Shown: piece after piece, positions 43,419 to 54,260 of the stretch
Layout: each line of letters begins with the position of its first letter
Numbering within the stretch: the stretch's first letter is position 1
From: Zygaena filipendulae
Taxonomy: Eukaryota; Arthropoda; Insecta; Lepidoptera; Zygaenidae
Direction: 5' to 3'
Assembly (NCBI GenBank): GCA_907165275.2
Contig: OU015659.1
Coordinates: 1,034,501-1,098,500, forward strand
Length of the DNA stretch: 64,000 bases
Position numbers and translations under genes: made by a program
The notes under the pieces: generated by a model
Databases searched by the model: none
What the model was told of the DNA's origin: nothing
The model's input: the letters and a program-made list of their open reading frames with translations, nothing else

Positions 43419-46400
43419 ATGTTCGCCGCGAGAACTCCACCTCCGCACAAAATGAAAACCCGCAGAGATACACTGAAGGAGCTTGAAAAGAAGTCTACGT
43501 GGACAAAAGAAGTACCAATCCGTGACGTACAATCGGAAAACATAGAAATTGAGAGAAAATTTGAGGCTCATCTCACACCTCGACCGAAAACAGAGGGTAG
43601 TAAGATAAGTGATAACAAAGAAAAAAAGGATATTGTGTGCTCTAAAAAGTCGAGTAAATCATCACTCTCTGCGCGCAGGAAGCAACTCGAATTGGAGGCA
43701 GCCGAAGCTAAAGCTAAAATCGAGAAAGAGCTCATAGAAAAGAGACTGGCCGCTGAGATCGCGCAACTGGAAGAGTGCAGGTCACAAAAAAGTCGCACTA
43801 GCACAAAGATGTCTGATATTAACAACAAAGTGGAGCAGTGGTTAGAGCGCAGTGCGCAGGATGAGCCGGAGCAGCCACAGGCTGCACGCGGGTCGCAACA
43901 AGCGGCGGCCGCCCCCACCGACATCCAGCTGCTGGCCTGCGCACTCAAGGACGCCGTTAGTTCCGCTGCAAATGAAGTTAAATATCACGAGCTTTTAACG
44001 CGAATAAGCACCAGTAAAGATTTACCGCTATTTTTCGGTGACCCCATGGAATGGCTCAACTTCAAACAAGCATACACAGAATCGACAAGAATGTGTAAAT
44101 ATAGTGATGCCGAAAACATGTGGAGGCTACGTAAATGTCTTCGAGGCGAGGCGAGAGAAACCGTGTCCGCATCGCTCATCAGCGGCGCAACACCTGGAAT
44201 CGTCATGGACACTCTCGAGTTACGATACGGCAGACCGGAAATAATTATATCTAAAATCGTGTCACAACTAAAGAAGATACCTCCCCTATCGGCATCGCAT
44301 CACAACGAAATTGTGGTTTTTTCTGTGAAAATAAAAAACTTTGTAACCGCAGTAGAAGCATTAAACCAAAACGACTATCTAAGAAGTCCAGAGTTAACAG
44401 CTATGGTGTTATCTAAGTGCCCATCAGCACTGATTGCAAAATGGGCAGACTATCTGTACAGTTACGAGGATAAATGCAAGGCAAAATTACAAATATTTTC
44501 CGAGTTTCTACTGTGCGAAGCGAACAAGATAGCCGCAGCCGGAATTACTTACATCTACAGTCAATCGGATAACAGAAAAAAAACGGATGAAAAAAAACCT
44601 CATAACCACATAAACATTGTCGAAGAAAAAATACCTACTGCAATAAACGAGTTGTGCAAGTTTTGTAAAAAATCAAAACACCTCCTACCCGACTGTTCGA
44701 GATTTAAGCGAGCGATGCGGCGAGAACGTTGGAGCTTCGCACGAACTCATGGGTTATGCTACAAATGTTTAATATCTAAGCATAACCAAGTCGCTTGCTC
44801 TGCGACACCGTGTGACGTCGACGGCTGCAACCAAGCTCATCATCGCTTGCTACATTGGGTTCCAAAAAAATCGTTAAGTTTAGTGAAGAAGCAAGAAAAC
44901 GGCATCGACTCGAATGGCGATGTTGTAAACACAGTGAAAAATATTGACTCAAGTTCCGTGTTATTAAAAATTGTGCCAATTACTGTACATGGACCGCATA
45001 GTAGTGTGATGACGTATGCTCTGCTCGATGACGGCGCGACGGTGACGTTGTTATCAGCTGACGTCGCTAATCAAGCAGGACTACGCGGCGAATCAGTGAA
45101 CATGCATTTTAGTAGTGCGTGGGACGCGGGACAATTAGTGTGCTCTGTTGAGAACGTTAAATTCACAGTTTCTAATAATACGGGTGAACAATTCGAGTTA
45201 ACGGCGCGAAAAATGAGTGAACTTAGCTTGCCAGTTCAAAGATTGAGTGAAAATGACATAAAAACCTATAAACATTTGTGCGATAAAGATTTTGTTTATA
45301 TGTACAGCGGTAACGTGCAACCTAAGTTATTAATAGGACAAGACAATTACCATCTTATCGAGCCTCTAGAGTGCATCAGTGGACGAAAAAATGAACCTTA
45401 TGCAACTAGAACACAGTTGGGATGGTGCGTGCACGGGAGAGTGTGTTTAACGAACGGAGTGACGGACACTATGCTATCTCGTTCTAACTCACACGAGTGT
45501 CTTAATGAGAAGTGCGCTAGTTCTTCACTCACCGACGGCGCTGGTGCAGCGTCAGTTATGTGTTGCACACACTCACACAACGACACCGAGTTGCAGCAAA
45601 TAATACAACAATCATTTGCTTTGGATGCATTGGGAGTTACGTGCGCTCCACGGAAGAATGCAGATGAAGAAAAAGCATTATCGATATTGGAAAATACCTC
45701 TAAGCTGGTGAATGGACAGTGGGAAGTTGGGTTACCATGGAAAGATGATACTAAAATGCCCGACTCATACCCCACTGCCTATAGACGATTGAAATGTGTA
45801 GAAAAAAAGCTGTCTGCTGGCGACGAGTACGCTGAACGCTATAAAGATCGAATAAATCATCTGTTTGTAAACAACTATGCGCGCAAGATCCATGATACAC
45901 ACGCGCTTGCGTCTCGCACTTGGTACCTACCGCACTTTGGCGTCGACAATCCAAACAAGAAAAAGCTTAGACTCGTGTTCGATGCTGCAGCCGCCTCACA
46001 CGGCTACTCCTTGAATGATTACCTACTGCAAGGACCCGACTTATTACAACCACTACTGGGCATCATGATGCGATTTCGAGAAAAACGAATAGCTGTGATT
46101 GGCGACATAAAGGATATGTTCTTGAGAGTTAAAATAAGACCCGACGACCAGGACGCCTTACGATTTCTATGGCGAGAAAATCCGGGTGATAAAGCAAACA
46201 AGTACTGTATGACATCACTAATATTTGGCGCCAATTGCTCCCCATTCGTAGCGCAATTCATTAAAAACAAGAACGCAAAATCATTCTCAGAAAAAAGCAC
46301 AGACATGCAGTCTTCAACCTTACTTAAAGAAGCCGTAGAAGCCATTGTGAAAGAGCATTACATGGACGATTATATAGCCAGCTATGAGTCAGAAAATAAA

Positions 46401-49085
46401 GCTATAGAAATCATAAATTTGGTCATACAAATACATAAACACGGAGATTTTGAGATACGAAACTTTATGAGCAACAGTGAAAAAGTGTTAAAAAATATTC
46501 CAAAAGAAGCTTTAAATGAAAAGGCAGTAAGATTCAAAATCGAAAATCATGCAGAGAGAACCCTAGGGTTAATGTGGTACCCTGATATAGACGCCTTTGG
46601 GTTCGATTTATCTTTAAAACACGTACCAGCTGAGATTTTGCATTTCAAACGAAAACCTACAAAACGTGAAGTTTTACGAGTCATCATGTCAGTTTTCGAT
46701 ATATTTGGAATACTCGCACCCTTCACAATAAAAGCTAAAATATTAATGCGAGCTACATGGAAAAACAAGATTCAATGGGATCAAGAAATAACAAATGAAT
46801 TATTCAATTTATTTCGTGAGTGGGTAAGACAGTTGAAAACCATTGAAAGCTTACGCATACCAAGATGGTACTTTGTTCCAAAAGCTGAAGGATCAAACTT
46901 GCACGGCAGCTTGCCCACCGAGACAGTGACAGCAAACGCATGCATAGATAGAAGTACTTCCATACTAGAATTGCATGTATTTTGCGACGCTTCCCCCGCC
47001 GCATACGCAGCCGTGGCTTACTTCAGACAGATAATAGTAATGCATAATGATATACAGAGTGTTGAAAAAGTCAGTGTATCATTCATTGCGAGTAAAAGTC
47101 GTGTTGCTCCTGTGAAAGACGTATCTGTGCCCCGACTAGAACTTCAAGCCGCAGTACTTGGGTGCCGGCTCGCACGCACTATACAGAGTGAACAAAAAGT
47201 TAAAGTCAATAAGCGATATTTCTGGACCGATGCGACTACTGTGTTGTACTGGATTAGAGACAATACTAAAAATTATAAAACCTTTGTCGCCAACCGCCTC
47301 GGTGAGATTGACGAGTTGACGGAGACAATTGAATGGCATTACATACCATCAGGAGAGAACATAGCCGACCTAGCGACCAAAATAAATAATTACAAGCTAG
47401 ACAATGAATGCGAGTGGATCACAGGACCCAAATTTTTATATAATAACCGCGAGCAATGGCCGTCAGAAAATGAAATTAGAAAAGATTCATACGAAACAAA
47501 TTTGGAAGTAAATCACGCTGTATATCATACGCACTTTATACAAGAATGCAGCCTAAGCGCAGCGCTGCCCGACGCCAGTCGATTCTCGTCGTGGTTACGG
47601 TTATTACGTAGCACAGCAATGGTTTTATTGTTTATCGAAAAATGTAAGAAGACGGAAATACGTCAAATTAATTGCGACCTTATGCAAAGGGCGGAAAGAC
47701 TGTTATTGCGGAACTCACAACTGGAATCCTTCTTAAGTGAAATCAATTTACTAAAATCAAACAAAGAAATAGAACGCAATAGCCGCATAAGAACATTATC
47801 GCCATTTTTGGATGTGTACGAGTTGCTGCGTGTTGACGGCCGCATCGGCGCTTTGAAAACCGTCTCGAACGACATCAAAAATCCAGTGATTTTGGACGGT
47901 AAAAATATTACATCACGACTGATTGTGAAATATTATCATGAACAAGCTGCACACGGATGTAACGAGATGGTAGTGAATGAATTGCGGCAAAAATACTGGA
48001 TAGTGAACCTGAGACCCACCGTGCGCACCGTCGCGGCGCGATGCGTAGCTTGTCGTATCCGGAAAGCTAAACCTGCGCCGCCGCGGATGGGTGACCTACC
48101 GGAAGCCAGGATGATGCATCATCAGCGACCCTTCACTTATTGTGGCATAGATTTGTTTGGCCCGCTCGAAATTACTGCGGGCAGGCAGAGACTCAAGAGG
48201 TACGTAGTGATATTTACCTGTTTGACGGTCCGTGCTGTGCACCTGGAGCTTGCAGCTACACTAACTACCGATTCTCTGATTATGGCTCTGAGGCGAATGG
48301 CAGCCCGTCGAGGCTGGCCGCGAGTTATTTACTCTGATAACGGCACTAACCTACGTGGCGCCGATACCGAACTAAAAAAAGCCATGAAAGAACTAGATAA
48401 CGAGAAGATATCTACAGCTACCGTTAATAAAGGAGTAGATTGGACATTCATCCCACCTGGAAGCCCACACATGGGCGGAGCCTGGGAGCGGCTTATAAGA
48501 TCTATTAAAACGAGCCTGAAAGTTATAATGAAGGAACGAGCTCCCCGCGAGGAAGTGCTGCTTACCTTTCTGGCCGAAGTGGAGAACATTGTTAATAGCA
48601 GACCGCTTACTCACGTGTCCGTCGATCCGCGTGCCACCGCAGCGCTGACCCCGAACCATTTTCTCCTTGGCACGTCGTCTAACTTACCCGCGATAGGAGT
48701 GTTCAACGACGACGACCTTTACCTTCGACGACAGTGGCGAACTGTACAGCGACTGGGTGATATGTTTTGGCAACGCTGGCTAAAGGAAGTACTCCCCACG
48801 CTACTGCCGCGTAGAAAATGGAACGAAGAAACGACACCTCTTCGCGAAGGCGACCTCGTGGTGGTGGTAGATCCCGCTATGCCGAGGAACTCATGGCCAA
48901 TGGGCATGATCGAGAAGGTGTACACCGGGAGCGACGGCAGAGTTAGAGTGGTCGAAGTGAAGACGAGCAAAGGCACGATGAAGAGACCGGCGACACGAGT
49001 GGCGCTACTTCCGACGAAGGATGAGTGTCGCGAGAGCGACACTAGGGCGGAGGCTGTTGAGGACGCGCCACTGCCAAGCACTTGA
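43419..49085 (+). CDS. BEL/Pao gag-pol polyprotein (intact, 1888 aa)
   Basis: Single frame from ATG 43419, 57 bp after the 5' LTR. In order: a charged, probably coiled-coil N-terminus (residues about 80-125); DUF1759-type gag domain (about 195-345); two CCHC knuckles (413-426 and 447-460, both C-x2-C-x4-H-x4-C) plus a CDVDGCNQAHH cluster; DUF1758-type aspartic protease with LDDGATVTLL (Asp-Asp-Gly at 537-539); reverse transcriptase with YMDD at 981-984; RNase H with FCDAS (about 1188); integrase zinc region (H-x4-H near 1507, CVAC near 1545); integrase core Asp1578, Asp1640 (SDNGTN) and Glu1690 (GGAWER); and a DUF5641-type C-terminus. The last ten codons and the stop lie inside the 3' LTR. 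It would be cleaved by its own protease. No break was seen. Confidence 0.97.
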   Translation: MFAARTPPPHKMKTRRDTLKELEKKSTWTKEVPIRDVQSENIEIERKFEAHLTPRPKTEGSKISDNKEKKDIVCSKKSSKSSLSARRKQLELEAAEAKAKIEKELIEKRLAAEIAQLEECRSQKSRTSTKMSDINNKVEQWLERSAQDEPEQPQAARGSQQAAAAPTDIQLLACALKDAVSSAANEVKYHELLTRISTSKDLPLFFGDPMEWLNFKQAYTESTRMCKYSDAENMWRLRKCLRGEARETVSASLISGATPGIVMDTLELRYGRPEIIISKIVSQLKKIPPLSASHHNEIVVFSVKIKNFVTAVEALNQNDYLRSPELTAMVLSKCPSALIAKWADYLYSYEDKCKAKLQIFSEFLLCEANKIAAAGITYIYSQSDNRKKTDEKKPHNHINIVEEKIPTAINELCKFCKKSKHLLPDCSRFKRAMRRERWSFARTHGLCYKCLISKHNQVACSATPCDVDGCNQAHHRLLHWVPKKSLSLVKKQENGIDSNGDVVNTVKNIDSSSVLLKIVPITVHGPHSSVMTYALLDDGATVTLLSADVANQAGLRGESVNMHFSSAWDAGQLVCSVENVKFTVSNNTGEQFELTARKMSELSLPVQRLSENDIKTYKHLCDKDFVYMYSGNVQPKLLIGQDNYHLIEPLECISGRKNEPYATRTQLGWCVHGRVCLTNGVTDTMLSRSNSHECLNEKCASSSLTDGAGAASVMCCTHSHNDTELQQIIQQSFALDALGVTCAPRKNADEEKALSILENTSKLVNGQWEVGLPWKDDTKMPDSYPTAYRRLKCVEKKLSAGDEYAERYKDRINHLFVNNYARKIHDTHALASRTWYLPHFGVDNPNKKKLRLVFDAAAASHGYSLNDYLLQGPDLLQPLLGIMMRFREKRIAVIGDIKDMFLRVKIRPDDQDALRFLWRENPGDKANKYCMTSLIFGANCSPFVAQFIKNKNAKSFSEKSTDMQSSTLLKEAVEAIVKEHYMDDYIASYESENKAIEIINLVIQIHKHGDFEIRNFMSNSEKVLKNIPKEALNEKAVRFKIENHAERTLGLMWYPDIDAFGFDLSLKHVPAEILHFKRKPTKREVLRVIMSVFDIFGILAPFTIKAKILMRATWKNKIQWDQEITNELFNLFREWVRQLKTIESLRIPRWYFVPKAEGSNLHGSLPTETVTANACIDRSTSILELHVFCDASPAAYAAVAYFRQIIVMHNDIQSVEKVSVSFIASKSRVAPVKDVSVPRLELQAAVLGCRLARTIQSEQKVKVNKRYFWTDATTVLYWIRDNTKNYKTFVANRLGEIDELTETIEWHYIPSGENIADLATKINNYKLDNECEWITGPKFLYNNREQWPSENEIRKDSYETNLEVNHAVYHTHFIQECSLSAALPDASRFSSWLRLLRSTAMVLLFIEKCKKTEIRQINCDLMQRAERLLLRNSQLESFLSEINLLKSNKEIERNSRIRTLSPFLDVYELLRVDGRIGALKTVSNDIKNPVILDGKNITSRLIVKYYHEQAAHGCNEMVVNELRQKYWIVNLRPTVRTVAARCVACRIRKAKPAPPRMGDLPEARMMHHQRPFTYCGIDLFGPLEITAGRQRLKRYVVIFTCLTVRAVHLELAATLTTDSLIMALRRMAARRGWPRVIYSDNGTNLRGADTELKKAMKELDNEKISTATVNKGVDWTFIPPGSPHMGGAWERLIRSIKTSLKVIMKERAPREEVLLTFLAEVENIVNSRPLTHVSVDPRATAALTPNHFLLGTSSNLPAIGVFNDDDLYLRRQWRTVQRLGDMFWQRWLKEVLPTLLPRRKWNEETTPLREGDLVVVVDPAMPRNSWPMGMIEKVYTGSDGRVRVVEVKTSKGTMKRPATRVALLPTKDECRESDTRAEAVEDAPLPST

Positions 49086-49311
49086 AACATAAAATCACAC
49101 TTGATTAATTAATATATACGTTGTTTTATAAACTATGTAACTAAATATTTTTATATTGTTATCATGTGGGTAGCAGTGCTTAATATTAATGTGACGGTTG
49201 CATTATAAAATTTGTTCAGTTAGCTTCCAACGCTCGCCACAAATACCTACCCCGCGCTGTTGTTTTTTCTTAGTATTAGTTTTTTTTTATTCCTGGCCGC
49301 CGTCCTCAACA
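49055..49311 (+). repeat. 3' LTR of the complete BEL/Pao element
   Basis: 257 bp, identical to 43105-43361. The gag-pol frame runs into it and stops at 49083-49085. The purine-rich stretch just upstream (GGGCGGAGGC) probably primes second-strand synthesis. Confidence 0.97.
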
Positions 49312-49316
49312 GTAAT

Positions 49317-51288
49317 GTTTACCGTTTGAGTAACGACCAAAGCCAAAATTAGATTTATAATATGTGCCGACTTACCTATAACCATTTCGCGTGATAGTGT
49401 TTACTTTCAGTCAAATTTGTAAGTAAATTAATTTGCGTAATCTTAATTGAAATAATTATACTTTTTTTTTAATTTACAAAGAGTAATAATTTACCAACCA
49501 ACATCAGCCACTGAACCAAAAATAACTTTAAAAAATCTAAAATTGTTATGATTTTTTGTGTTTCTATTTTTTCGTGTGAACCCAATTGATTTATAACCTA
49601 CCTAATCCTAAGTAGGTACCTAACAGGCAAATATAAACAAGGATGTTTCAGTTGTGCTGAAATTTTATCAACGAGAAATAGGTATACCATCAAGAAATTG
49701 CGTCCATTAAAGTTTAGGCACTGCGTGATTTGTGTAAAGTCGAAATTCTAATCGAGATAATATCGATGTAAGATTATAATATGAATGTGGGGTAGTCTCA
49801 GTCCTCAGACTACATCCCTTTAGAATAGAACGGGTGCCTATACACATTTAGGTATAAACGCCCTATCAAAACATTACAAAATAGTAGTTATTCTGTATGT
49901 CATAAGGCACGTTTTCTAATGTATTTTTACGTGTGTTATGATCATAGATTAAATAAATAAATAGAAAAAAGTAATAATGGAAATAATAAAATAAATAAAT
50001 AACAATAAACAATAAATAACTTATAATGATTTGCATGGAATAATGATATTCTTCGTTGTATTTTGTTCAATTTTAATTATTCATTAAGTATTGTACCTAA
50101 TTGATTTCTTCATTAAGTATTGTAATTAAAATTTAAATTCATTGTAAATTGTCGAATTGTCTTTAATATCAAATCATGTAAGTTTATTAAGGAATAAACA
50201 GGGCTTTAATAATAATAATAATAATGATCATAGATAATAATTAATCTGGGAAAGAAGATTTTATCTATTGAATTGAATTGAATTGAATTGAATTGAAAGA
50301 ACTTTATTTGACACAACACATGGATAGTTATACATACATAAATTTTTAAAAAAAGCATGAATGAGGGTCTGCTTCCCAACCGCCAAAAGATCACAACTGT
50401 ACCGGGAGATCGCCAGCGCACCAATATCCCTCCTGCCAGGCGAGTCCCATTCGGCGACTGAGAAACAGACCGACCTGTTTCAAATCATAAAAGTGCTTAA
50501 AAATTACAATAATATGCTGATTGTGTTGCGGCAAAAAGGCGGCCAGCTCAGCATTAGCCAGGTGGTGCAGATCTACTTAAGTTTAAAGAGCATAAATATA
50601 TGAAAAGCACAGATACCTTTCATTAAAAATTACTAAATGCCTAGTATTTATTAATGCTGAAAGAATTTATCAAATTCCATGATTCAACCCCCGTTTCACC
50701 AAAAGGTCGGTTAAATATCTACAGGTCAGCCATAGTTAAAACAAAATAGGTGGATACTTTAGCATACTACGTATTTACTATCAGGCAGATTATTTTCAAG
50801 ATGACGGATTCAACTCTATTGAGAAGATATAATTCAAATTCAAATAAATCGATTGCCCAAAAGAAACACTAAAAATAAAAAAAAACCAGCTAAAATAGGA
50901 AGAAAGGACAGAGCAAAAGGCGGCCTCATTGCAGAGGCAATCTTTTCAAGGCAACTTAGGTTATAGAGAGCTGTGGACAGAAACGAGAAGCGGCTGGTGG
51001 GAGTGGTGGGTGCACAACATCACTACATAGTATGAAACAAAGTCGCTTCCCGCTGTCTGTCTGTTTTAGTGAAGGTTATACTGTATTAGTAGACTTACTG
51101 TACTAGTAGGTAGGTATATAGTTCATGAGAAAAAACTTGAAGGACCTAAAGAAATCTAAAAACAAATGTGACAATCCAAAAAAAGGATGATCGGTCTCCT
51201 ATTTCGAACTTGACGTTGTTTTATCACAAACGGTCGACAGAAGGACTTGCCGGTAATACCTAGTCTAAAAATTGAATAGAGGTGAAAT
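49317..51288. other. Intron stretch with minor repeats
   Basis: No gene. It contains an ATTGA microsatellite (50266-50298), a piece at 50361-50480 of mixed composition that resembles the coding or 3' end of an unidentified LINE (80-codon frame, no clear motif) and an AAAAGGCGGCCTCATTGC motif near 50920 often seen at LINE 3' ends. The rest is AT-rich. Confidence 0.4.
50266..50298. repeat. Microsatellite (ATTGA)n
   Basis: About six tandem ATTGA units. Confidence 0.9.
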
Positions 51289-51507
51289 GGACGCCGATAA
51301 TAACATATTAACCCACAAAATTAAGTTACTGATACAGAACGCTTTATTGAGAGTTATGGAAAGTTTTTTAATTATGTGTTTACCATAATTAAAAATTTTA
51401 GTTAGTTTACATTGTTTAAATATGAACAAAATGATATCTAGTACAATCGATTTACAAAAAAAAAATCTAGTAGGCATGGGTTAACACGTTATTGCTTATC
51501 TATGTCC
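51289..51507 (-). mobile_element. Family C element, copy 2 (diverged)
   Basis: 219 bp, ends GGACGCCGATAATAACATATT and CTTATCTATGTCC. The middle is diverged. Flanks AAAT and AATA no longer match exactly, which fits an older insertion. Confidence 0.75.
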
Positions 51508-51694
51508 AATAAGAGTTGATCCATACCGACCGCGACCACAGGTATATTTTAAGTTCAAAACTGGTGAGGGACCGGTTACCTATCTGATGAAACCAGTTTT
51601 CCGCTCAGCTGATTTATTACATTATCCGACGAAATGCCATCTTGCTTGACATAACTTCGGTATTACGAAGTGGATTCCTTCGACTGTACCTAGT

Positions 51695-51920
51695 ATAGTA
51701 TCCTACTAATATTACCCATAAACGTGAAAGTTTGTGAGTATGTATGTATGGATGGATGGATGTTTGTTACTCTTTTACGCAAAAACTGCTGAATGGATTT
51801 AAATGAAACTTTACAATAATATAGCTTACACATCAGATTAACACATAGGGTACTTTTTATCCCGGAATTCCCGCGGGAAATCTAAAATTAACGCGGGTGA
51901 AACCGCGGGGCGCAACTAGT
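51695..51920 (+). repeat. Family D SINE-like copy
   Basis: CCTACTAATATTACCCATAA start, GTATGGATGGATGGATGTTT, tail to CGCGGGGCGCAACTAG. Nearest to 20945-21155. Confidence 0.8.
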
Positions 51921-51949
51921 TAGGTATATTAGCTGTCAGTTGTGACTCC

Positions 51950-52384
51950 ACTTTACTTAATTGCCGTTCGTTTGTCTCGCTAAACCTCGAGAAGGCTTGA
52001 CCGATTTGGCTAATTTTGATCTTGAAATATTTGTGGAAGATCAGGGAAGGTTAATATATAGGTACGAATAAATCCGAAACTCACGCTAAATCTGAAACCG
52101 CGGGGCACAGCTAGTACTTAATATAAAAATGCGAAAGTGCGAAGTTTGTTTGTTTTTTTAGCTTTCATGCCTAACGGCTCAACTGATCATCATGAAATTT
52201 TGCATACACGTTTTTCAGGGGTAAGAAAAGATTCCTGTTCCCGCGGGAACTCTGAAAAAATGTGAAAGAAACTGCATTGAATTTTGCATACTACACGTTG
52301 TCCAGAAAAGGATAGGATACTTCTATCTCGGACTTCCCGCGGGAACTCCCAAATTAACGTAGCTGAAACCTCGGGGAACAGCAA
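51950..52384 (+). repeat. Two further SINE-like copies in a row
   Basis: 51950-52113 ends GAAACCGCGGGGCACAGCTAG with a different body (CGTTTGTCTCGCTAAACCTC). 52120-52384 has GTGCGAAGTTTGTTTG, CATCATGAAATTTTGCATAC and a degraded tail with GAACAGCAAG. Confidence 0.65.
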
Positions 52385-52495
52385 GTGTGTAATATACGTC
52401 CTAACTAAGGATCACGTGATTCCGGATGTTCTTTCTAGATTACACGTCATGTCGATCTTATAACCTATATGACGAGGGAACTAGTAGATACAAAT

Positions 52496-52731
52496 GGACG
52501 CAGATAAGCAATAACATGTTAACCCACAAAATTAAGATAATGATTCAAAACGATTTATTAAGAGTTAGGGAACGTTTTTTAATTATGTGTTTACCTTATT
52601 ACATTGCTTAAATATGTAACTAAATATTGAACATAAAAAATGTTGACACAAAATGGCGCTTCTACTTTGAAAACACGATTTACTGAAAATTTCTCCAGTG
52701 TGGGTTAACACACTATTGCTTGTCTATGTCC
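52496..52731 (-). mobile_element. Family C element, copy 3
   Basis: 236 bp with inverted ends GGACGCAGATAAGCAATAAC / GGACATAGACAAGCAATAG. Exact AAAT duplication at 52492-52495 and 52732-52735. Confidence 0.9.
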
Positions 52732-52997
52732 AAATGACGATTGATACAACAAGATATCCTACGTCCTGTATTGCTAATCCCCAAAACCTCTTCTTTTTAC
52801 TTTCTGACACCTCTCTTTTTCAAAATAAAAAAAATGACATTCCAAATGAAAAATAACATAAAGGTGCTACAAGTCCGTCATAGCCATTAGCAAGCAAACA
52901 ATGATTTACTTATCTAGGTACAAACGATTTCAAGTAATTCTCAATAATAATGTCGGGTGTCCAGCCTTTTTGCTGGTCCGACTATTAGGTTTTGCGA
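52732..52997. other. Spacer, nothing recognised
   Basis: AT-rich spacer between family C and family B. Confidence 0.35.
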
Positions 52998-53045
52998 CCA
53001 ACGGAGCTAGGATGCGCAACATGATATGTTTATCGAACGAAAGAT

Positions 53046-53572
53046 CTGGGGGCACGGCAGTGCCCCCGCCAAGTCGAGCAACAAAAGCGGCACGGCCGTA
53101 CTATCCTTTTCTCGAAGCAATTCAGGCCATTTTCGACCCCCTATAACTTCGTTGTGGATAAAACTAGAAGCCTGAATTTTTAGTAAACAAGCAGGTATTG
53201 TATAAAGACGGTATAATTTAAATTTCATTCGATTTGAACCAGTAGTTTAAGAATTATAACTAGTCAAAGTTTCTTAATTTTGTAGGTCACTCACTCACTC
53301 ACTCACTCACTCACTCACTCACTGACCGATCATCAAAACTCTAAGGCACTTCTAGCAGACATAGAAGTTTGAAATTTAGAATACAATTAGTGTTTATTGT
53401 ATAAATCAAGGAAAAACTAAAATATTTTGCAATTTCGGTCCAGTTTTCTAGATACACCAACTGCATAAATAACTTTGTAATCCCATATAAATGTATGGAA
53501 TTACAAAGTTATATATGCAGTTATATGTACCAACTGCACAAATAACTTTGTAACCCCATATAAATATATGAG
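53046..53572. repeat. Unclassified inserted element with CACT repeat and small hairpin
   Basis: Starts CTGGGGGCACGGCAGTGCCCCC (a 9-bp GGGGGCAC/GTGCCCCC hairpin). It holds a CACT microsatellite (53287-53323) and an inverted pair ATAACTTTGTAAT / ATTACAAAGTTAT (about 53470-53510). The class is unknown; the hairpin-led end and insertion at an AT site made me consider a Helitron, but no CTRR 3' end was found. Confidence 0.5.
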
Positions 53573-54050
53573 ACTAGCTGTTCCCTGCGGTTTCACCCGC
53601 GTTAATTTCGGAGATCCCGCGGGAATTCAGAGATGCAAAGTAGTTAGTACCCTATATCCCTAGGTTTTCTTTACCCCTGACAACGTGCATGCAAAATTTC
53701 ATGAGATTTCACCAGCGTTAATTTCGGAGATCCTTCAGGAATTCCGAGATAAAATTACCCTAATCTGAATGCTCCAACGATTTTCATGAAATTTTGTATA
53801 CAGGGGATTTCGGGGGCCATAAATCGATCTAGCTAGGATTCATTTCTTGAATTCCCGCGCGAACTCTGATATCAACGCGGGTGAATTAATTATTGCATAC
53901 TACACGTTGTCAAGGGTACAGGAAAGGTCATAGGGTAGTACTTTTATCTCAGAATACCCGCGGGATCTCCGAAATTAACGTGGGTTAAACCGCGGGGAAC
54001 AGCTATTTAAGCCGAGCGAAGCTCGGTTGCCCAGATATTAATAAATAATA
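53573..54050. repeat. Cluster of SINE-like pieces, both orientations
   Basis: A - strand piece (CTAGCTGTTCCCTGCGGTTTC, from 53575), a second - strand piece near 53700, then + strand tail material ending AACCGCGGGGAACAGCTATT at about 54008. A perfect GCCGAGC/GCTCGGT hairpin follows at 54012-54027. Confidence 0.6.
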
Positions 54051-54260
54051 ATAATAAGTGTAGCTAGTTACCTACCTAGATATAATGTGTAGATACATAG
54101 TTACCTAGACATAATTATGTTCAAAGGTACAATGGTCAACGGAATGAAAAAGCAAGAATGGGGCATGTGTTTATATTATAAAGTTGTACCAAAATCTTTC
54201 AAGTTATTAAAATAGACTAAATTGCTCAAAGGAGGAAGACCATTTACAAAAAGAAATGAG

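Larger units (their letters stand above)
43105..49311 (+). mobile_element. Complete BEL/Pao LTR retrotransposon
   Basis: 6207-bp element with identical 257-bp LTRs (43105-43361 and 49055-49311). Each LTR begins TGTTGAGGACG and ends CGTCCTCAACA, an 11-bp perfect inverted pair. The target duplication is GTAAT (43100-43104 and 49312-49316), 5 bp as usual for BEL/Pao. The primer-binding site starts at 43363 (TGGTCCTTCGAGC), matching the 3' end of insect tRNA-Tyr over 13 nt. One frame of 1888 codons encodes all proteins. There is no env-like frame. Every hallmark is intact and the LTRs do not differ, so this copy inserted very recently and may still be active. Confidence 0.97.

Noticed and set aside
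43568..49090. Many - strand and out-of-frame open frames of 60-126 codons
   Set aside because: Shadows of the 1888-codon gag-pol frame.
50361..50603. 80-codon + strand frame
   Set aside because: Possibly a LINE remnant, but no reverse transcriptase, endonuclease or zinc motif could be recognised.
53046..54027. Helitron with 5' TC and 3' hairpin
   Set aside because: The hairpin GCCGAGC/GCTCGGT and AT insertion site are suggestive, but no CTRR end was found at the right place.
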